DNA of 64,000 nucleotides from Athripsodes cinereus (GCA_947579605.1 OX388314.1:27228000-27291999), one strand, 5' to 3'; counted from the stretch's first letter, positions 1 through 13,218 are shown. Notes: generated by a model from the letters alone, not told the origin. Program-made: numbers and translations.

Positions 1-888
1 TAGTACAATGGAGATCTCGTGGATGGAAAAGCTGTATTCTTCATGTGCAACTATCATTATTATATATCCTTAAAAGATGACCTAGCCAAGATAACCATTT
101 TCCCGAATCATAAATTACAGGTTTGAATATATAAATTAGATAAAATGAAAGTATTGAAATATTCGTTTTATTGATTTTTATTTTTTGTTTTGTTTTTTTT
201 TTACATGTAACTCTATTGTTATTAACTTTAGGTTGGATATTATATACCTAGTTGTGTATGTTTTGTTGCTGAATTTAAGATTTAAGAATTACCCTTTATC
301 CTTCAAAGCACGAGCTCTGCTCAATTTTGAAGGAACAAATAAAAGAAAAATATATGTTTTTATTATTATTTTGTATTGATTGATTATTGTTTTAAGTGTA
401 TATTTTTTACTGAATAAATATATTTGAATTTGAATTTGAATTTATACAATTACGGCATATCCCACAAGTGGAGTAGTCAGTAGACCAACTACACGTAAAA
501 AACATGAAAGTAGTATTCTATAATATTGAGATATTCAAGACTGGTGGCATGCCTCATTGCTGAATTTAAGTTGTGAAATGTTTTGTATTGTTTTATCAAT
601 ACTTTTCTCTTACAGGACTTTCAAAACTTACAGAAATGAGAATTAAAATTGTCTGTAGTTTCGAGTGGAAGTTTATGTAACCAATTAAGTTACTAAGTAT
701 TTTTTTTTTTTTATTTATTTTATTTTATTATCAGAAAAAGAATACAATGATTATACAAAAAAAGTTCCGCTAAGTCAGTGTTGACTTTACAGCAGATTCT
801 TAAAATATTGGTCAAATGATGTAAACTATAAGTCTAAGTATTACTATACAAATTATACCACAAAGTATTTAAATACTTAAGTGCTTAC
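1..888. other. left flank: intronic DNA of the SDR gene with repeat debris
   Basis: No exon is recognised here. Because the SDR reading frame ends in a splice donor at 888-887 (minus), this stretch is probably its next intron and the C-terminal exon lies beyond base 1. It holds a short TTGAAT-type repeat at about 424-445. At about 455-505 is a diverged minus-oriented fragment of the dispersed SINE-like family that appears intact at 41966-42105. AT-rich runs fill the rest. Confidence 0.5.
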
Positions 889-3800
889 CGCTCCAGAAAA
901 CTTAGTTGCAACTATACCAGGAGCTAAACAATTAACTCGGATGTTTTCTGGTCCCAGATCTATGCTGGCTGCTTTGCATAAACCTATCAGGGCTGTCTTG
1001 CTCACAGAATATGCTCCGAGAACCTATGAAAAAGAAATCATTAATTTTAAAACACATATTTTGAACAATATTTTTTATGATTAACCATTTTGTGAGGTCA
1101 CATAATATGTAAATTATGAATAAATACTTACTGGCATTGGTTGTAGTCCAGCAATAGATGACACAAAGACAATACTTCCTCCATTACGTTTTCTTAAGAG
1201 AGGAAGACTCTCCTTGGCCAACAGGTAAGCACACTTCACATTTATATCAAATATCTTATCCCATGTGGATTCATCAGTCTAAAAAGAGTTGCAAGTGCAT
1301 TGATTAATTCAACTGTAATATAAGTTTTTAAACCGTCTATCTAAATCGTCACACCATTTCCACAAGTGAGATGATTAACAAATATCTATACTTGGACACA
1401 TGATATTTTTGAGGAAAATCTAATGGCACTCAATAACTTACAGAAAGAAGCGTGTGATTTATAATATTTCAAAATTTACAAACAAAATTTAGTCAGCAAT
1501 GTGATCCAAATTTCAAATGTGTGCCATTTTCTTTTTTATTACTTTAAAAGTAAACCTTTTAAATGACAAAATAACACATGTGAATGATCAAATAAATAAA
1601 ATGCTTGTAGAAATAATTATGGTAGATATTTATTATAAAAAAAATTAAGAATCAATCATAAATGATTGGATGTTCTTTAAATATAGAATAGCTTACATCC
1701 AAAACAGGACCAGCATTGGGATTTACGGCTGCATTCGAAACTAAGATGTCCAGACCACCAAATTTCTGTTCAACCTGTAAAGAAATAATGGAAAAATGTT
1801 TAATAAATATTTCAAATATAATGATGTAATTATTAATATTTTTATTTATTTATTCATTCTTTACTGTACATTGATCACAAAACATACGATTTTATGGAAA
1901 TATGGAAATACAGAAGGCGAGTTTATTGTAGAAACGCGATCTCTTCCAACTAATCCAAAATTCATTATGTTTATTGAAAGAAATAAAAGATAAAAATTTG
2001 CCAACACTTGCTCTTCACCTTTGAAATGGAAATGTAGGAAGTCTTTTGTGCTTTCATAAAATAAAAGACTAAAAAAAAATTATTTGCACTTTATTATTAT
2101 TATTAAATGCTACTGCATTCACATTGCTTCACTTTGGATGATCATCCAGAGTGTCAGGGTCAAACCTGTTCATCGAAAGTGAACATGTCTGTTCACATTT
2201 GTTCATCCTATGCTTTCACTGCCATGTCAACACTCTCACTCATGTTGTATGTAGTTTGACGTATTTTCGTATAAAAATAATTGGACGAATTCAAAAATGA
2301 AAAATAACAGTTAAAATAAATTAATATAGCTCTCGACTGCATAATAATTTTGTACATGATTCTGACATTCAATACAAATTCATAGAGAATTAAACAAATA
2401 ATAAGATAAACTTTGTTTATGGTCGTTTCAGTGAAAGGACCTTTCATCAAAATTATGACGAGTGGTAATCTCTTTCCTACGTCATCGCTAGTGATCACTA
2501 GCGATGAAACTCCTGTTCACACCTGTTCATCTTGGAGGATCATCCGGAGTGATCACTGAAAGTGAACAAATGTGAATGCCCCTTAACACACCCTTCACCT
2601 TCCTTTGAAATGGAAATGTAGGAAGTCTTTTGTGCTTTAATAAAATAAAATATTTTAATGTGTTGAACTCATCTTTCATTAGAATATACACCAAAAAATT
2701 ACCTAAGATTTTGACTTCATAATCGGTTGCATTAGATTATTCTGGAACAGGCTCATCCAGTGGGAAAATCAAATACATGTTTCTATCGATTTTTATGCAA
2801 TTATTAAGCTTGAATAAATAAATAAATTTTCACAGTCTAACCTCGTTAATTTCATTTGCACTTTTGAAAGTAATCAGTCATCTGTTTTATGTAAACCAAA
2901 ATGTTACTCACTGTCTCAAATAGTTTCTTTCTATCTTCTCCCTTGCCAACATGGCACACTGTTCCCTCCACTTTCAACCCTTTGGACTTCAAGGTTTTAA
3001 CGGCATGCTCAACATGTTGCTCCTTTCTGCTGCTAACCAAAACAGAGGCACCTTCACTGGCAAGTCTCTCGGCGATTGCAAATCCTATGCTGAAAAATAA
3101 AAAAATAATATTGTCAAACTAATTTTTAATAACTGTGCTTGTTATCATTTGAAATATTTGACAGGAAGGTTCCATGATAAATTAAATTGTGTGTGAGTGT
3201 GAGAGAGAGAGAGACTGCATGAGAGTTATAGATGCGAAAAATGTCTACAAAGATTATGATGATGATTTTGGATGATTTTATTTTTGACGCCGTTTAACAG
3301 TCCCTAGACCGTCTCAAGGGAACCAGTGAAGAGATCAGTTTATAATTAGCTTCTGAAGCTGGTGATAGTCTGACTATCTCTCAATGGCACCGGTAGGCGA
3401 TTCGATAGGAGAAAGAATATTCTATTATCCTTTCTGCTTATCCTGCAAGGAAAGCTACATATGAGGAGGTATATACAACAGAAAAGATAACTGATATTTA
3501 TCATAATGTACTGGACAATTAATAGTTGAGTAATTGGTCGGAGTATTATAAAAATAATGTAAAATGGCAACATATAGAATAATGTTACTAGTGCATCATT
3601 TGCACAGGCACCTACCTGGATATTGGTTGATAATTCTGTATTAATTATACTAGTATGCATATCTGTACAATTGTGTATGTTTATATGAAATCTATATTGC
3701 TACAATATTAAATCTTTATTCATTCTTATTATCCTAATAGCATATCATGCATTTTATATAGTTGCTAACTTTTTGTTTTCAAAATTGATTATTTTATTTC

Positions 3801-5533
3801 TTTGACATATTCATGCTTGCTTATATTGACATACTTAATGAAATTTATTTATCGTAGACCTATTGTTTCCATTTGACTTCTTCTGTTATGCATTATTTTA
3901 TTGACGGTTTTTTTATTATTTACTCAAAATTTATTGAACAATATATTCTTAAGAATATTACTCAACAGACCAACCAACCTCATCCGCACAACCAACAGAC
4001 TGTGAAACAGGAAAGGTTAAGAATCGGCTTAGGCTGGTTATATTAATATATTCTCGACTTGCGATTGTGCTAGTGTTTTACATATGTTAGTGTTTTGTTG
4101 TCTATTGAACTGTTTCATTAACACTACAGTACTAACGCCTTCAAGTAGTCATTGAGTGCTCGCGCGGGGCACATGTGTCACCCATTACCATAAGAAATTT
4201 TTAGTATTAAATTTAACGGTATTCAGAAAAACAAGTTATTATATTATACATCAGCTTTATCTTTACCATATACGGTTAAAGGTCAACATAAATTGTCTTA
4301 GATTTTATAATTATGAACAAAACAATAGACCATTAAAGGTCACGTGGTCTTGTCTATGGATTTGCTTTTGCTTGGGGGGCAAACAGTCAGATTGCGCAAA
4401 TCACCCTTGTAGGATGTTATGCCATAAGAGAAAAAAAAGAAAGTCAGACGACAAAATAATAACCAAATCGACACTGGCAGTTTTTTTTTATTATTAGGTA
4501 TTCTTTAGGCGTTCCACCTAATATTACACCGTAATCGTCTGTTGTGTTGGGATGCCTGATGCCCCTCAATAATTTTTCTGTGACGTCATCCTTTAATGGT
4601 CTATAAATTTCTATAAAAATAACATATTTTGGACTTGTTGAGATCAGCACTGTTTTGAACTATAGGAACATTCTAAATTATCAAAAAACTTGTCTCATTA
4701 TAATGTTTTATATTATATCCTTACTATTCAATCATAATATCATCGCTAACGGGAAAATAACAACTTACGTACAAAATAAGTATGTATTTCACTCGTGATA
4801 TTTCGTTTCTCGAGAGCTCGCGCGGGGCACATGCGTCACCCAGGAACTTTGATGCTATATTGCGCAGCTGTAAATGCGCTGTGACGACTGTTGTGCTGCT
4901 GATGGGAAGTATGTCTCATATTTGAGGAATATCTAAAAGAACAGCACTGTATCGCAGTGCGTTCAGAAATTATTTATCAATTTTACATAGTGGGTGACAC
5001 ATGTCACCCACGCGAGCACTGTAGTGTTAAGAAGTAAATGGCTCACCCATGTGTTGATAAAAAATAATAAATATTTGAATACACCAATATTTAAAGTATT
5101 TAATTTATATGTATATCTTATCTATTGTAAAAGGTGTTAAGTCGTTGATGAGAGGAATAAATAGATTATTCATTATAAATATGTAGCGATAAGCTAGTAA
5201 TCCACATAAACATTGATTACGATATGAGAATTTTTGTTTATTTAGAAGGTATTTAGGTGTCAATTTATTTCCATTATAGTTGGAGGATGTCACGAAACCG
5301 TTTATCCATTTGAATGTGGATTTTACGGACGAATTCACAAGAGATTTTTGAAATCAATTTATAGAAATAAGTAATGTAATATCCTACCCATCAGTGGATG
5401 CAGTTACAATGGCTACTTTTCCTTTTAACCTATCTTTATTTATTAAATTCGCCGAACAGCTCATCGCTCTTATATTATTGCTAACACGGCCGCAGTTAAC
5501 ACTGGTAGAAGCACGAATTAAAGCAGTAAACAT
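889..5533 (-). CDS. short-chain dehydrogenase/reductase, DHRS4-like (3' partial)
   Basis: Exons join as complement(889..1023, 1132..1278, 1697..1774, 2912..3089, 5388..5533), all with GT-AG borders and consistent phase. The 228 residues seen form a classical SDR with Rossmann fold. The cofactor motif TASTDGIG is at about 44-51, NAAV at 122-125, SSIAG with the catalytic Ser at about 175, and YSVSK with catalytic Tyr188 and Lys192. The Ser-to-Tyr spacing of 13 is normal. Wording such as [17 protein letters not shown] is typical of DHRS4, an NADPH-dependent carbonyl/retinal reductase. The first ~25 residues are basic and Ser-rich and may be a mitochondrial presequence (inference). The ATG at 5533 is the first in frame before the SDR core. 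About 45 C-terminal residues, including any peroxisomal tail, are off the left edge. It could be another DHRS2/4-group member. Confidence 0.88.
2011..2648. repeat. MITE-like element between ~55-bp direct repeats
   Basis: In the intron between exons 2 and 3 of the SDR gene, about 55 bases at 2011-2064 recur in the same orientation at about 2594-2648 with few changes. Between them, GCATTCACATT near 2113 faces its reverse complement AATGTGAATGC near 2570, with further matching GTTCACTTT and GATGATCATCC segments inside both ends. This looks like a non-autonomous inverted-repeat element whose insertion or repair duplicated flanking sequence. No coding potential is seen. Confidence 0.5.
3250..3470 (-). 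mobile_element. LINE 3'-end fragment
   Basis: On the minus strand a short reading frame ends in [18 protein letters not shown], which matches the C-terminal reverse-transcriptase tail seen in another LINE fragment at 19140-19400 (NRLPVLLRDGQTVTSFRG). The 3' end (minus) runs into a GATGAT-type repeat near 3255. A related 3' end occurs at 61180-61250. It is 5'-truncated and dead. Confidence 0.6.
4122..5026. mobile_element. piggyBac-type non-autonomous element (TTAA flanks)
   Basis: TTAA at 4118-4121 and 5027-5030 bracket a 905-bp segment that starts CACTACAGT and ends ACTGTAGTG. Subterminal blocks built on GCTCGCGCGGGGCACATG and GTGTCACCCA recur near both ends (about 4157, 4812 and inverted at 4990-5016). 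TTAA target plus short inverted termini is the piggyBac signature. It encodes nothing recognisable. A second element (4328-4601) is nested inside it. It lies in the large intron of the SDR gene. Confidence 0.7.
4328..4601. mobile_element. TA-flanked MITE, copy 1
   Basis: Terminal inverted repeats GACCATTAAAGG and CCTTTAATGGTC are bracketed by TA at 4326-4327 and 4602-4603. The interior shares long blocks with the copies at 16711-17130 and, inverted, 21036-21310, including a CACGTGGTCTTG start and a GTGACGTCATCC end. It is non-coding, about 275 bp, and nested within the TTAA-flanked element. A mariner-like origin is possible from the TA target. Confidence 0.75.
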
Positions 5534-6024
5534 TCCGATTACAATTTTATGTAGAACTGATGTATAATTATGATAATCAGCAAGTTTTGATTAATTAATA
5601 AACGATTTACAAACAATATGACACTTGAGACGCACGATCTTTGAACCCGGCCGGTTGGCAATGAAATAAATATTCCATTCAAATACAATACGCATAAACT
5701 ATGCTGAGTACTTGATAAAATATTGATATTATAGGCAAGGAAAATGTTTACTTTGTAACTATTGTGACAGATATTGATAACAAAAATGACATCACGATAT
5801 GACAGATAGGATTTAGTGCTGCCAGATTATTAAAACTATTTTTATTATAATAGCAACACTTATGAAATAATTTGGCGGAATTTTCAATTTGTTTCGAAAT
5901 CTTGTACAACTATGCTAGTGTGTTTATTTCATTTTATTTCTTTTTCCTATTTTATAATAGGATACGAATATGCATTTAAAACAAATTTATGCAAAATATA
6001 GAAGTTATTTGAACTACCCACTAA

Positions 6025-6165
6025 TGTGTACCCACGTCGTATTCCACAAGTGGGGCAGCCAGCAGATCAGCTGCATGTTATTATTTATTAACATGCAAAC
6101 CGTTCTTTCCGTGCTTAGAAAAAAAATAAGAATGGGTGGAAAGCTTCGTTGCTGAATTTAAGGTG
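6025..6165 (-). mobile_element. SINE-like dispersed repeat fragment
   Basis: On the minus strand it reads through CATGCAGCTG, TCTGCTGGCT and CCCCACTTGTGG, the core of the family present as a clean insertion at 41966-42105. Other family members lie near 460, 25490, 34500, 48860, 55995 and 61620. No internal promoter boxes were recognised in it. Confidence 0.6.
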
Positions 6166-7223
6166 TAAAATGGCTCTATTTTTTCGAACACTTTAGACAA
6201 CATTTTAAAACTTGTATGATTAAAAAAATAAATGGCTTAAATAGAAAATTTCCCCAATGAGTTATGCATGTTTCTTTTGTTTTTCTTTGTTTTTTAGGTA
6301 AACAAACGAACAACAATTAATATGAAAAACTATCACACAAAAGCTCAGACATAATTCTTGAGCGTCTATATATTATTTGAGTGCTGAAACATTTCTCTTT
6401 GTATCGTCTGAATCACATGAGACACAAATAACTCTGAACAGATATTTAATTATTCAGTACGTAATCATTTATTGTTTGTGTACACATCTAAATACGTGCA
6501 TATTAAAAAGAATAACATTAAGTACCTACTTATGTATTTAAATGCGTTTTTTGACCCACATTCAAATTTCTTTGTTGTTTGAACTATTCTGCTCGTATAG
6601 TACTTACTAACTATTTGTACATAATATGTATTATATACAATAACAAAAGAAATATATTTTTGTAAAATGCATACATAATTATTCTTGTTAACGTGTAAAT
6701 ATATATAAATAATGTAGCTGCAATATTGTCACATTTCCAACACGTGCTTTACAACTACAAAATGATACACAGTTTTACATAGATGCTGAGAATAATGCAA
6801 CGAAATAAAGTAAAAATACTTTTTAGAAGTCTTTGTATTGAAGTATGCTTAGGAGTAGGTACCTACTTACTTATAAATATTTATAGATGTGTATATGGCA
6901 ATATATACATAGATATTATATAATAATATATTTGTCTGCTATACTGCTGGAGATTCCCGTCGAATTACAGTAAAACTACAATTTATTATTGACTGATTAT
7001 TATAGTAAAGATCATTATATTGCTTTTGTCAACATGGCTGTCTTAACATGCTGGAGCCTCCAGGCACAGTGGCGATCCGGAGCCTCGGATGAATCAAATT
7101 GAACAATGTATAGCGTACGCTCCCACAGTTTTATTGCAATAAAAAGTATTCTATTCTATTCTATTCTTCTTAAGGCCATCCACTCGTTTGCGAGTGATTT
7201 AGGCCGCAATAAAAAGTAATGAT

Positions 7224-7392
7224 AACATAAAAAAATATTAGTAGAAGTAACCTGTACTACATTACAATCATATAAATACCCTCCTAAAAATATTAGTAGA
7301 AGTAACCTGTACTACATTACATATTATAAATACCCTCCTAAAAATATTAGTAGAAGTAACATGTATTACATTAAATTAATATAACTACCCTC
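7224..7392. repeat. minisatellite, ~54-bp unit x3
   Basis: The phrase AAATATTAGTAGAAGTAAC followed by TGTAYTACATTA and ACCCTCCT occurs three times in direct tandem, starting near 7231, 7284 and 7338. The third copy runs straight into an RTE 3' tail. Confidence 0.85.
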
Positions 7393-7655
7393 CTAAAAAT
7401 AAGTTTGAGTAAAGGGGGTGTGAGAAAGAACGGACATTCGAGAAGTACGCGTGGCTTGAACACATGGATCAAATTTTCAAGGACGGATGTGTATTGAGTA
7501 AGACAAATTGGGCTGCATGTATGAGAAATTGAATGAATCTGGAGGAACCAAAAGAAGTAGGTATATAAGGATAGATGGCGTTGGGTGTATGGCGTTCCGT
7601 TTTCTCTGCTTACCCCACCTGGGACACGGCGTGAGGGCAAAGATAGATAGATAGA
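7390..7655 (+). mobile_element. RTE-like LINE 3'-end fragment with GATA tail
   Basis: Homologous to the 3' end of the element at 38290-39973: TGAGAAAG, CACATGGATCAAATT, GAATGAATCTGGAGGA and CCTGGGACACGGCGTGAGGG occur in order and it closes with (GATA)n. The reading frame is broken. The same tail occurs at 12605, 27160, 31085, 31833, 51567 and 52576. Confidence 0.8.
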
Positions 7656-8511
7656 TTAGGTAATGAGTGTAAAACGAAGTAATGTAAAACTTGATATTTT
7701 TGTAAACTTGAGAGTGTGTGTGCGCGTGTGTATTGTGAATACCTACATATTAAGTTATGTGCTAAAAGATTTATGTAAAAATCATCATTGTTTGTATGCA
7801 CAACATATTTGAAGACACATCAAATAAAACAATTTAGCAAGTTATTTTGATAAGGGTTGGCAGATGGAAGAGGAATTAAAATGAAAGATTATTTAAATCT
7901 GAGAGATCTGAGAAATTAATTTTGATTAATTTCGCGCCCGGGAATCCCCGCGATTTTGTTACCCTCTTCTAAACTTTTAATGCGCCTGTGGAAAGGTACC
8001 TATATGTTTGAGAACATTTTAATTACCTAGGTATTTAAATTTGGAATAGAACATTTCGATTGCCCGGTCTGAAATTTGTAAAATTTTAATATTGATAAAA
8101 AATAACAGAGGAACTTGGATTAGTAATAAGTCAATGTACATCTGAATGGATATTGCACACGATTGAGTTCCCGATAAGACAAAAATAATAATAGTTATCA
8201 AATTAATAAAAACGCAACAAAAATAATATAAAAAAAATCCTATAGCCCTGTCATCTCGCGTGTTTTATTTGCTTTTATTTACCAAACAGCTGCTGAGAGA
8301 GATTACCTATACACTCTCAAATCGTTCCACTACATACAAATTACACATATACTCTTTCATATAGATTGTATATTATTATTATGTGTATTCGTATATTTCC
8401 CCTATTTGTTTAATTTAGTTGCGGTGTATAGCAGTTATAGCAGTTACATTTTAGTTTTCTAAATAACTTCAACACAGCTTCATGTCGACTGCCGGCCGCA
8501 CTGTGATAAAA

Positions 8512-11500
8512 ATGGCGGCACCGGTCGGCATTGTTTTGTATTATCATCCTTACAGTTTTTATTCGCAAAAGGTATAAAAAACTTCTAAAAGTAATAATAA
8601 AATTCAAACATAATTTTCTATTAAACAATTATTTATAAGTTTCTATAATTTCTGTTCAAAGTTTAAATCGTGCAAAATGTTGACATGAATTTTCATTTGT
8701 GACATAACATTCGGAAAATTTCGTTGCCTATTTTTTTGTTGTTTACTTGTGGATAAAAGATTTTTGACACCTCAAATGACTTTGCAAACAATATAATACC
8801 AACAAATTATAAGTATCTTTACAAATAAACCGTCTTTTGACCAGAATTAATCATGTTTTAAAGTTATCTTGAGAGTTTTTCCAAGTTGAAAACTAAGATA
8901 AAAAGTTTTGTGAAACTTTCAGATTATTACATACTTATACCTATTGTATTTTCTGCACTCGCTTATTTATGACATAAATAAATGTTATTTAACATATGTA
9001 TTTATGTAACAAATTGTTTTATTGTTATCATAACTACTTATGACAGCAATTTGAATACATATCAGGTGATAGGGGAAAATCGCGTGACTGCAAATTATAA
9101 AACATACTCCTATTATGTTTGAACTTGAATGTTCCTTTTATGGATCAACAATTTATTATTGTTTCTTTTGTGTATAGTCACATGTTCATAAAAGCATGAA
9201 AATATGTCAAAATTTATGCATGACAATGTCCGTAATATTATTTGTCAATTTTTTTTTATTGTTGAATTAACTTGTTCCGATTCAAATTGGAAAACAATTT
9301 ATTATTGTAGACAAATCTGAAATGTTACATAAAAATATGTGAAAGTTCTTTTGGTTCAAAGAAAACGGTTTAAAATTTTAATTTATAAAAATCATTTTCA
9401 TCCCTACTTGTGGACATTTTCAAGATTAGGTTTTCAAGATTCCTGCTTAAATAAAAATTACAATATGCTATGGCACGAGGTTAAGAGGGAGTCTTAAAAT
9501 GTATTGTGAAAATTTGAACAGTGTTTTTATAAAATTCAAAATTCATTAAAATGAGAATACAAGTATCCTTCAAAAATGTCATGTTTGGGGATGTGGCATT
9601 AATGATTTTTTCACATTAAATTTGGACCACAATATCTATTGACCTATTCGATCAAAAAGAAAAACGTAACATTTTTAAGAGTGTTATCACTAATTCAGCG
9701 AACAATAACAACATAAAATTATCTATGTAGAATATGTTTACATATATTCGGGGCAATACTTTTAAATAATTGAACAGCATTTTCCATTGGTAATTTTGCA
9801 ATTAATGTACTGAAGCTTCCTTGAACGATAACTTTTCTGGTTGGACTCTCTCAATTATGAAATATTGAGAGAATGTAGAAAAAATGATGATTGGAAGATT
9901 GACGACAATTCTATTTTTGGAAACTGCCATGATAGTGTATCAGTTTAGGTAGGTAATGTAGAGGTATAGAATTATTTTTGTATACAAAAAATTTGGTTAT
10001 ATTTTTTAGGTTGTGATGGCTCTTCATGAGAAGAATCTCTCATTTGATCCAGCTATAGTGAATATAACCAAGGGTGAACAGTACTCCAAAGAATTCTTGA
10101 AGATTAATCCGAGAGGAGAGGTGCCTGTCTTGCAGGACAATGGAAAGATCATTCCTGATTCAGCCAGAATTATTGATTATTTAGAAGATAATTTTTCTAA
10201 TGGTGAGTGAAATTCAGACACATTATTTTTCTTTGGAGGTTCACTTTTTTTATGTGAATAATTTGAGCGCGGCAAATATACCATTTATAATAATTATCAA
10301 TTCATTTACATATGTGTGCAACCCTTGAATTTCTTTTATTCTTGTATGAAGAGAACAACTTGCTTATTCAACACACACCGTTGGTACACTGGCTAATCCA
10401 GTTGTAGGACATGCCATAGTACTATATAATTAAATTACACAAATAAGAGACATTTTAGAAAGAGAATAATTATTTTATTTTGTGAAATTGTATATACTCA
10501 GTCATATTTTTAATGTGTTATAGCATTTTTTCTTCTTCTGAGATCGCCTTGGCCAAAAACTGTTTGGTCTCAGTGCATGGTGATATTTAAAGTAATAATA
10601 ATAATAGCCAAGTGGAAGGCACAAGGGTAAGAAAAGAAAGGGGGAAAACATTAGACAATCACAATTCTCATATTTCACAGTTTTGTTAGTTGTTTGATCT
10701 GTTCAGATTTTATTTTTATATTGAAGAAATCATTTCTAGGTAGTCCTAAGCTTATGCCACATCCCAAAGGATCAGAAGCCAGGATCAAAGTGGAGAAATT
10801 CAGAGCTTCTATTGATGCATTGCCTGCAGGGGTGATCACAATGGGATCATTCTTTCATCCGGAGCTATGTGGTACACCAAAGTTGCCATTTCTAAAACCA
10901 GTTAGACAAATGTTAAAATGTGAGTTATTTTCTATACTTTTACAAGTATGATTTTGAGTTTATTGTCAACCCAAATATTTACACTCCCAAATCTCCTTCC
11001 AGTAAGCGATAAGAGAATAGGGGGACACTTCCGATGATGCCTTCGTCTGCAACGTCTTAGAAACATCAAATATGAAGTATGAGAAGACTATTGTTTATTT
11101 GTAACAAACAAATTAAGAATTATTTTTAAATAGATAGATTTATCTTGATAAAGTATTTAAATGTTTAAAAGTAAACTTGAAGAAAATGCAAACACTTCAA
11201 TATTAAAATATGGATGAGTGTCAGAAAATTTAAATTATATGTTGTAAATAATATATTGAAAAAAGCAAACAGATTATCTGACTAGGTGACCAAATGTGAA
11301 CGATGACATAATACTAATGTGAGCCCATTTAGCTTTTTCAGTTGCTCGCCTAGTATAAATGTGGTCTATCGTTGCAGCTCGGCTATGAATTATTTGTCGC
11401 CAGTTTATAGTTTTTTTGTTGTACAAATATTACTAGAATCGGTTCATTGTTGGTCAGCCGTTTGTTTTATTTGTCACTTGTTTAAAGATTTACCTTAAAA

Positions 11501-13218
11501 TTTACAAGTGCTATGCGATTTTGGGCGTTCTCATTTAGAAGGGATTAGGAAAAATATACAAACGATTAAAGTAAATATCAATTTTGTTTCATTATGTAAG
11601 CAGTAGTTACGGTAATTATGATATCAAAAGTAATATCAACAAGAAATATCAGAAGTAAAATAAGTGGCAATATAATTGAAGGTCTTAACCTTCTTGTTTA
11701 TTGTCTATGTTTAATTTTTTTTTACTTTTGTTAATTAATTAAACTAATGTTTAATGTCTAAAGAGTATTGTTATCTCTTTTTGTGAACTGAAAATAGAAG
11801 AGAGATGATTATTTATTTTGGATTAAGTATAAAACAATACAATACAATCCCTATCTAAACGCATGATCCTAATAAATTAAATAATACGTAAAATATGTAT
11901 TCCTGAGTTTTTGGAACAGATAATGGTCTACTCTTTTTTTATTACAAACTTTCGAGTAACCAGTCATATGTAGAATGTTACATGTATAACACTTATCTTT
12001 AATTTAGTAGTGATAAATTATGCAACCCGTCAAAAATGTCTCATTCCTACGGGGCAATATAAACATCTGTATGTTCCTAATATGTTACAGTAAGTCTGCC
12101 ATGAGCTTGGGCTTCATACGGATAAGATTTATGTTATAATATTTAAAAATCTATTTTTTCATTGCATTTCAGCTGCAGAAATAAGCAGCGCAGCAAATTT
12201 GAGAATGAATGCCGATTTACATCCAGAAGTGAAAGATACTTTGTTGAAGAAGGCAGAATTCCAAGAGAAGAAACATTTACTGGTGACGAACAAAGATGAA
12301 TATACAAAAATATTAAAGAGCGTTGAAGATATTCTGGACCAAGTGGAGAAAGAAATTACTAGTCATAAAAAAGGTAAATTCTATCGAACCTCTTTGATTT
12401 TACAGTTTTGTTAATAATAATGTGTTGAGTATTGCAATGTAATTAGTTTGCTTAGAATCTGGGTGTTCAGGGCTACATTTCAGTTATTCAGAAAGCATTC
12501 AAAAATCATAATTTTAGGAGAGTGAGTGGAATGTTTATTCATCTATCTAATAAACGATTCATGCCTTTATGGATAGAATGCATATATTAACATTATAATG
12601 TTTTGGTCATTTGGAGCAAAAGGATGACAAAGACAGTATATTCATCTGAAAGAGAGTGTGTGAGAAAGTGCATGCATACATACAACAAAGTGGATTGTTC
12701 ACGTGGATCTAATTCTCAGGGATGGCTGCCTGTTGAGTGAGAGAAATAAGCGTGTGTGTATGATAAATTGTATGAATGTAGAGGAAGCAAAAGAAGTATG
12801 TACGCAAAGACTTGTGGAACTATACTCTCTTTGTACCTCATCTGGGATATAGCATGACGATATAGTAGTACAAGTAGCTATTAAGATTTTATATATTTTT
12901 TTTTCAGATAATCCTCAATGGTGGTTATGTTCAGAGGAGTTCACAGTTGCTGACATAAGTTTAACTATTCTACTTGTAAGATTAGATTCTTTGGGTCTCG
13001 ACACATACTTCTGGACTGATGGAAAACGTCCAAACATAGAAGACTATTATAATAGAGTCCAACAAAAACCTTCATTTAAAAAAGCCATTCCAGATTTACT
13101 ATTTCATTTGCAAGTATTTTTCAATTCACAGACACCATTAGGAATAGGGGTAGGAGTGTTAGGGATGGTCGGATTCGTAGCTGGAGCAGGTTTTATATTG
13201 AAAAAAGTATTATTTTAA
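8512..13218 (+). CDS. GDAP1: ganglioside-induced differentiation-associated protein 1-like
   Basis: Exons 8512..8571, 10010..10202, 10740..10919, 12173..12373 and 12908..13218 join in frame with GT-AG borders into 314 residues. Residues 5-85 are a GST-N thioredoxin-like fold (YYHPYSFYSQKV, then a PRGEVPVL loop and DSARIIDYLE). Residues 88-210 carry the long charged insertion typical of GDAP1. DNPQWWLCSEEFTVADI (212-228) opens the GST-C part. The tail, about 290-311, is Gly-rich and hydrophobic and ends with KKVLF, consistent with the outer-mitochondrial tail anchor known for GDAP1, which controls mitochondrial fission and redox state. The start is the first ATG of exon 1 (AAAATGG context). 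AATAAA occurs near 13619 and 13918. A general GST is less likely because of the tail anchor. Confidence 0.93.
8572..10009 (+). other. GDAP1-like intron 1
   Basis: This 1.4-kb intron is AT-rich with GT and AG ends. No exon, repeat boundary or structured element was recognised in it. Confidence 0.6.
12605..12866 (+). mobile_element. decayed RTE-like LINE 3' tail in GDAP1 intron 4
   Basis: It follows the order of the RTE 3' end (CATCTGAAAGAG, TGAGAAAG, CACGTGGATC, TGTATGAATGTAGAGGAAGC, CATCTGGGATA) but is more diverged than the other copies and lacks a clean GATA tail. It sits in the same orientation as the host gene. Confidence 0.65.

Larger units (their letters stand above)
5534..8511. other. 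intergenic region between divergent SDR and GDAP1-like genes
   Basis: This interval lies between the starts of two divergently transcribed genes and should contain both promoters; no TATA box or clear core element was found. Repeats account for much of it: a minus-oriented SINE-like fragment (about 6025-6165), a LINE tail with TTCTA repeats (about 7055-7215), a ~54-bp minisatellite (7224-7392) and an RTE 3' tail (about 7390-7655). The rest is AT-rich and carries nothing recognisable. Confidence 0.5.

Noticed and set aside
881..1084. Plus-strand 67-residue frame
   Set aside because: It is the antisense of SDR exon 889-1023.
889..5533. Functional link between the SDR (a possible retinal reductase) and the opsins
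   Set aside because: They lie about 15 kb apart with unrelated genes between, and insect gene order gives no operon logic. Nothing in the sequence supports co-regulation.
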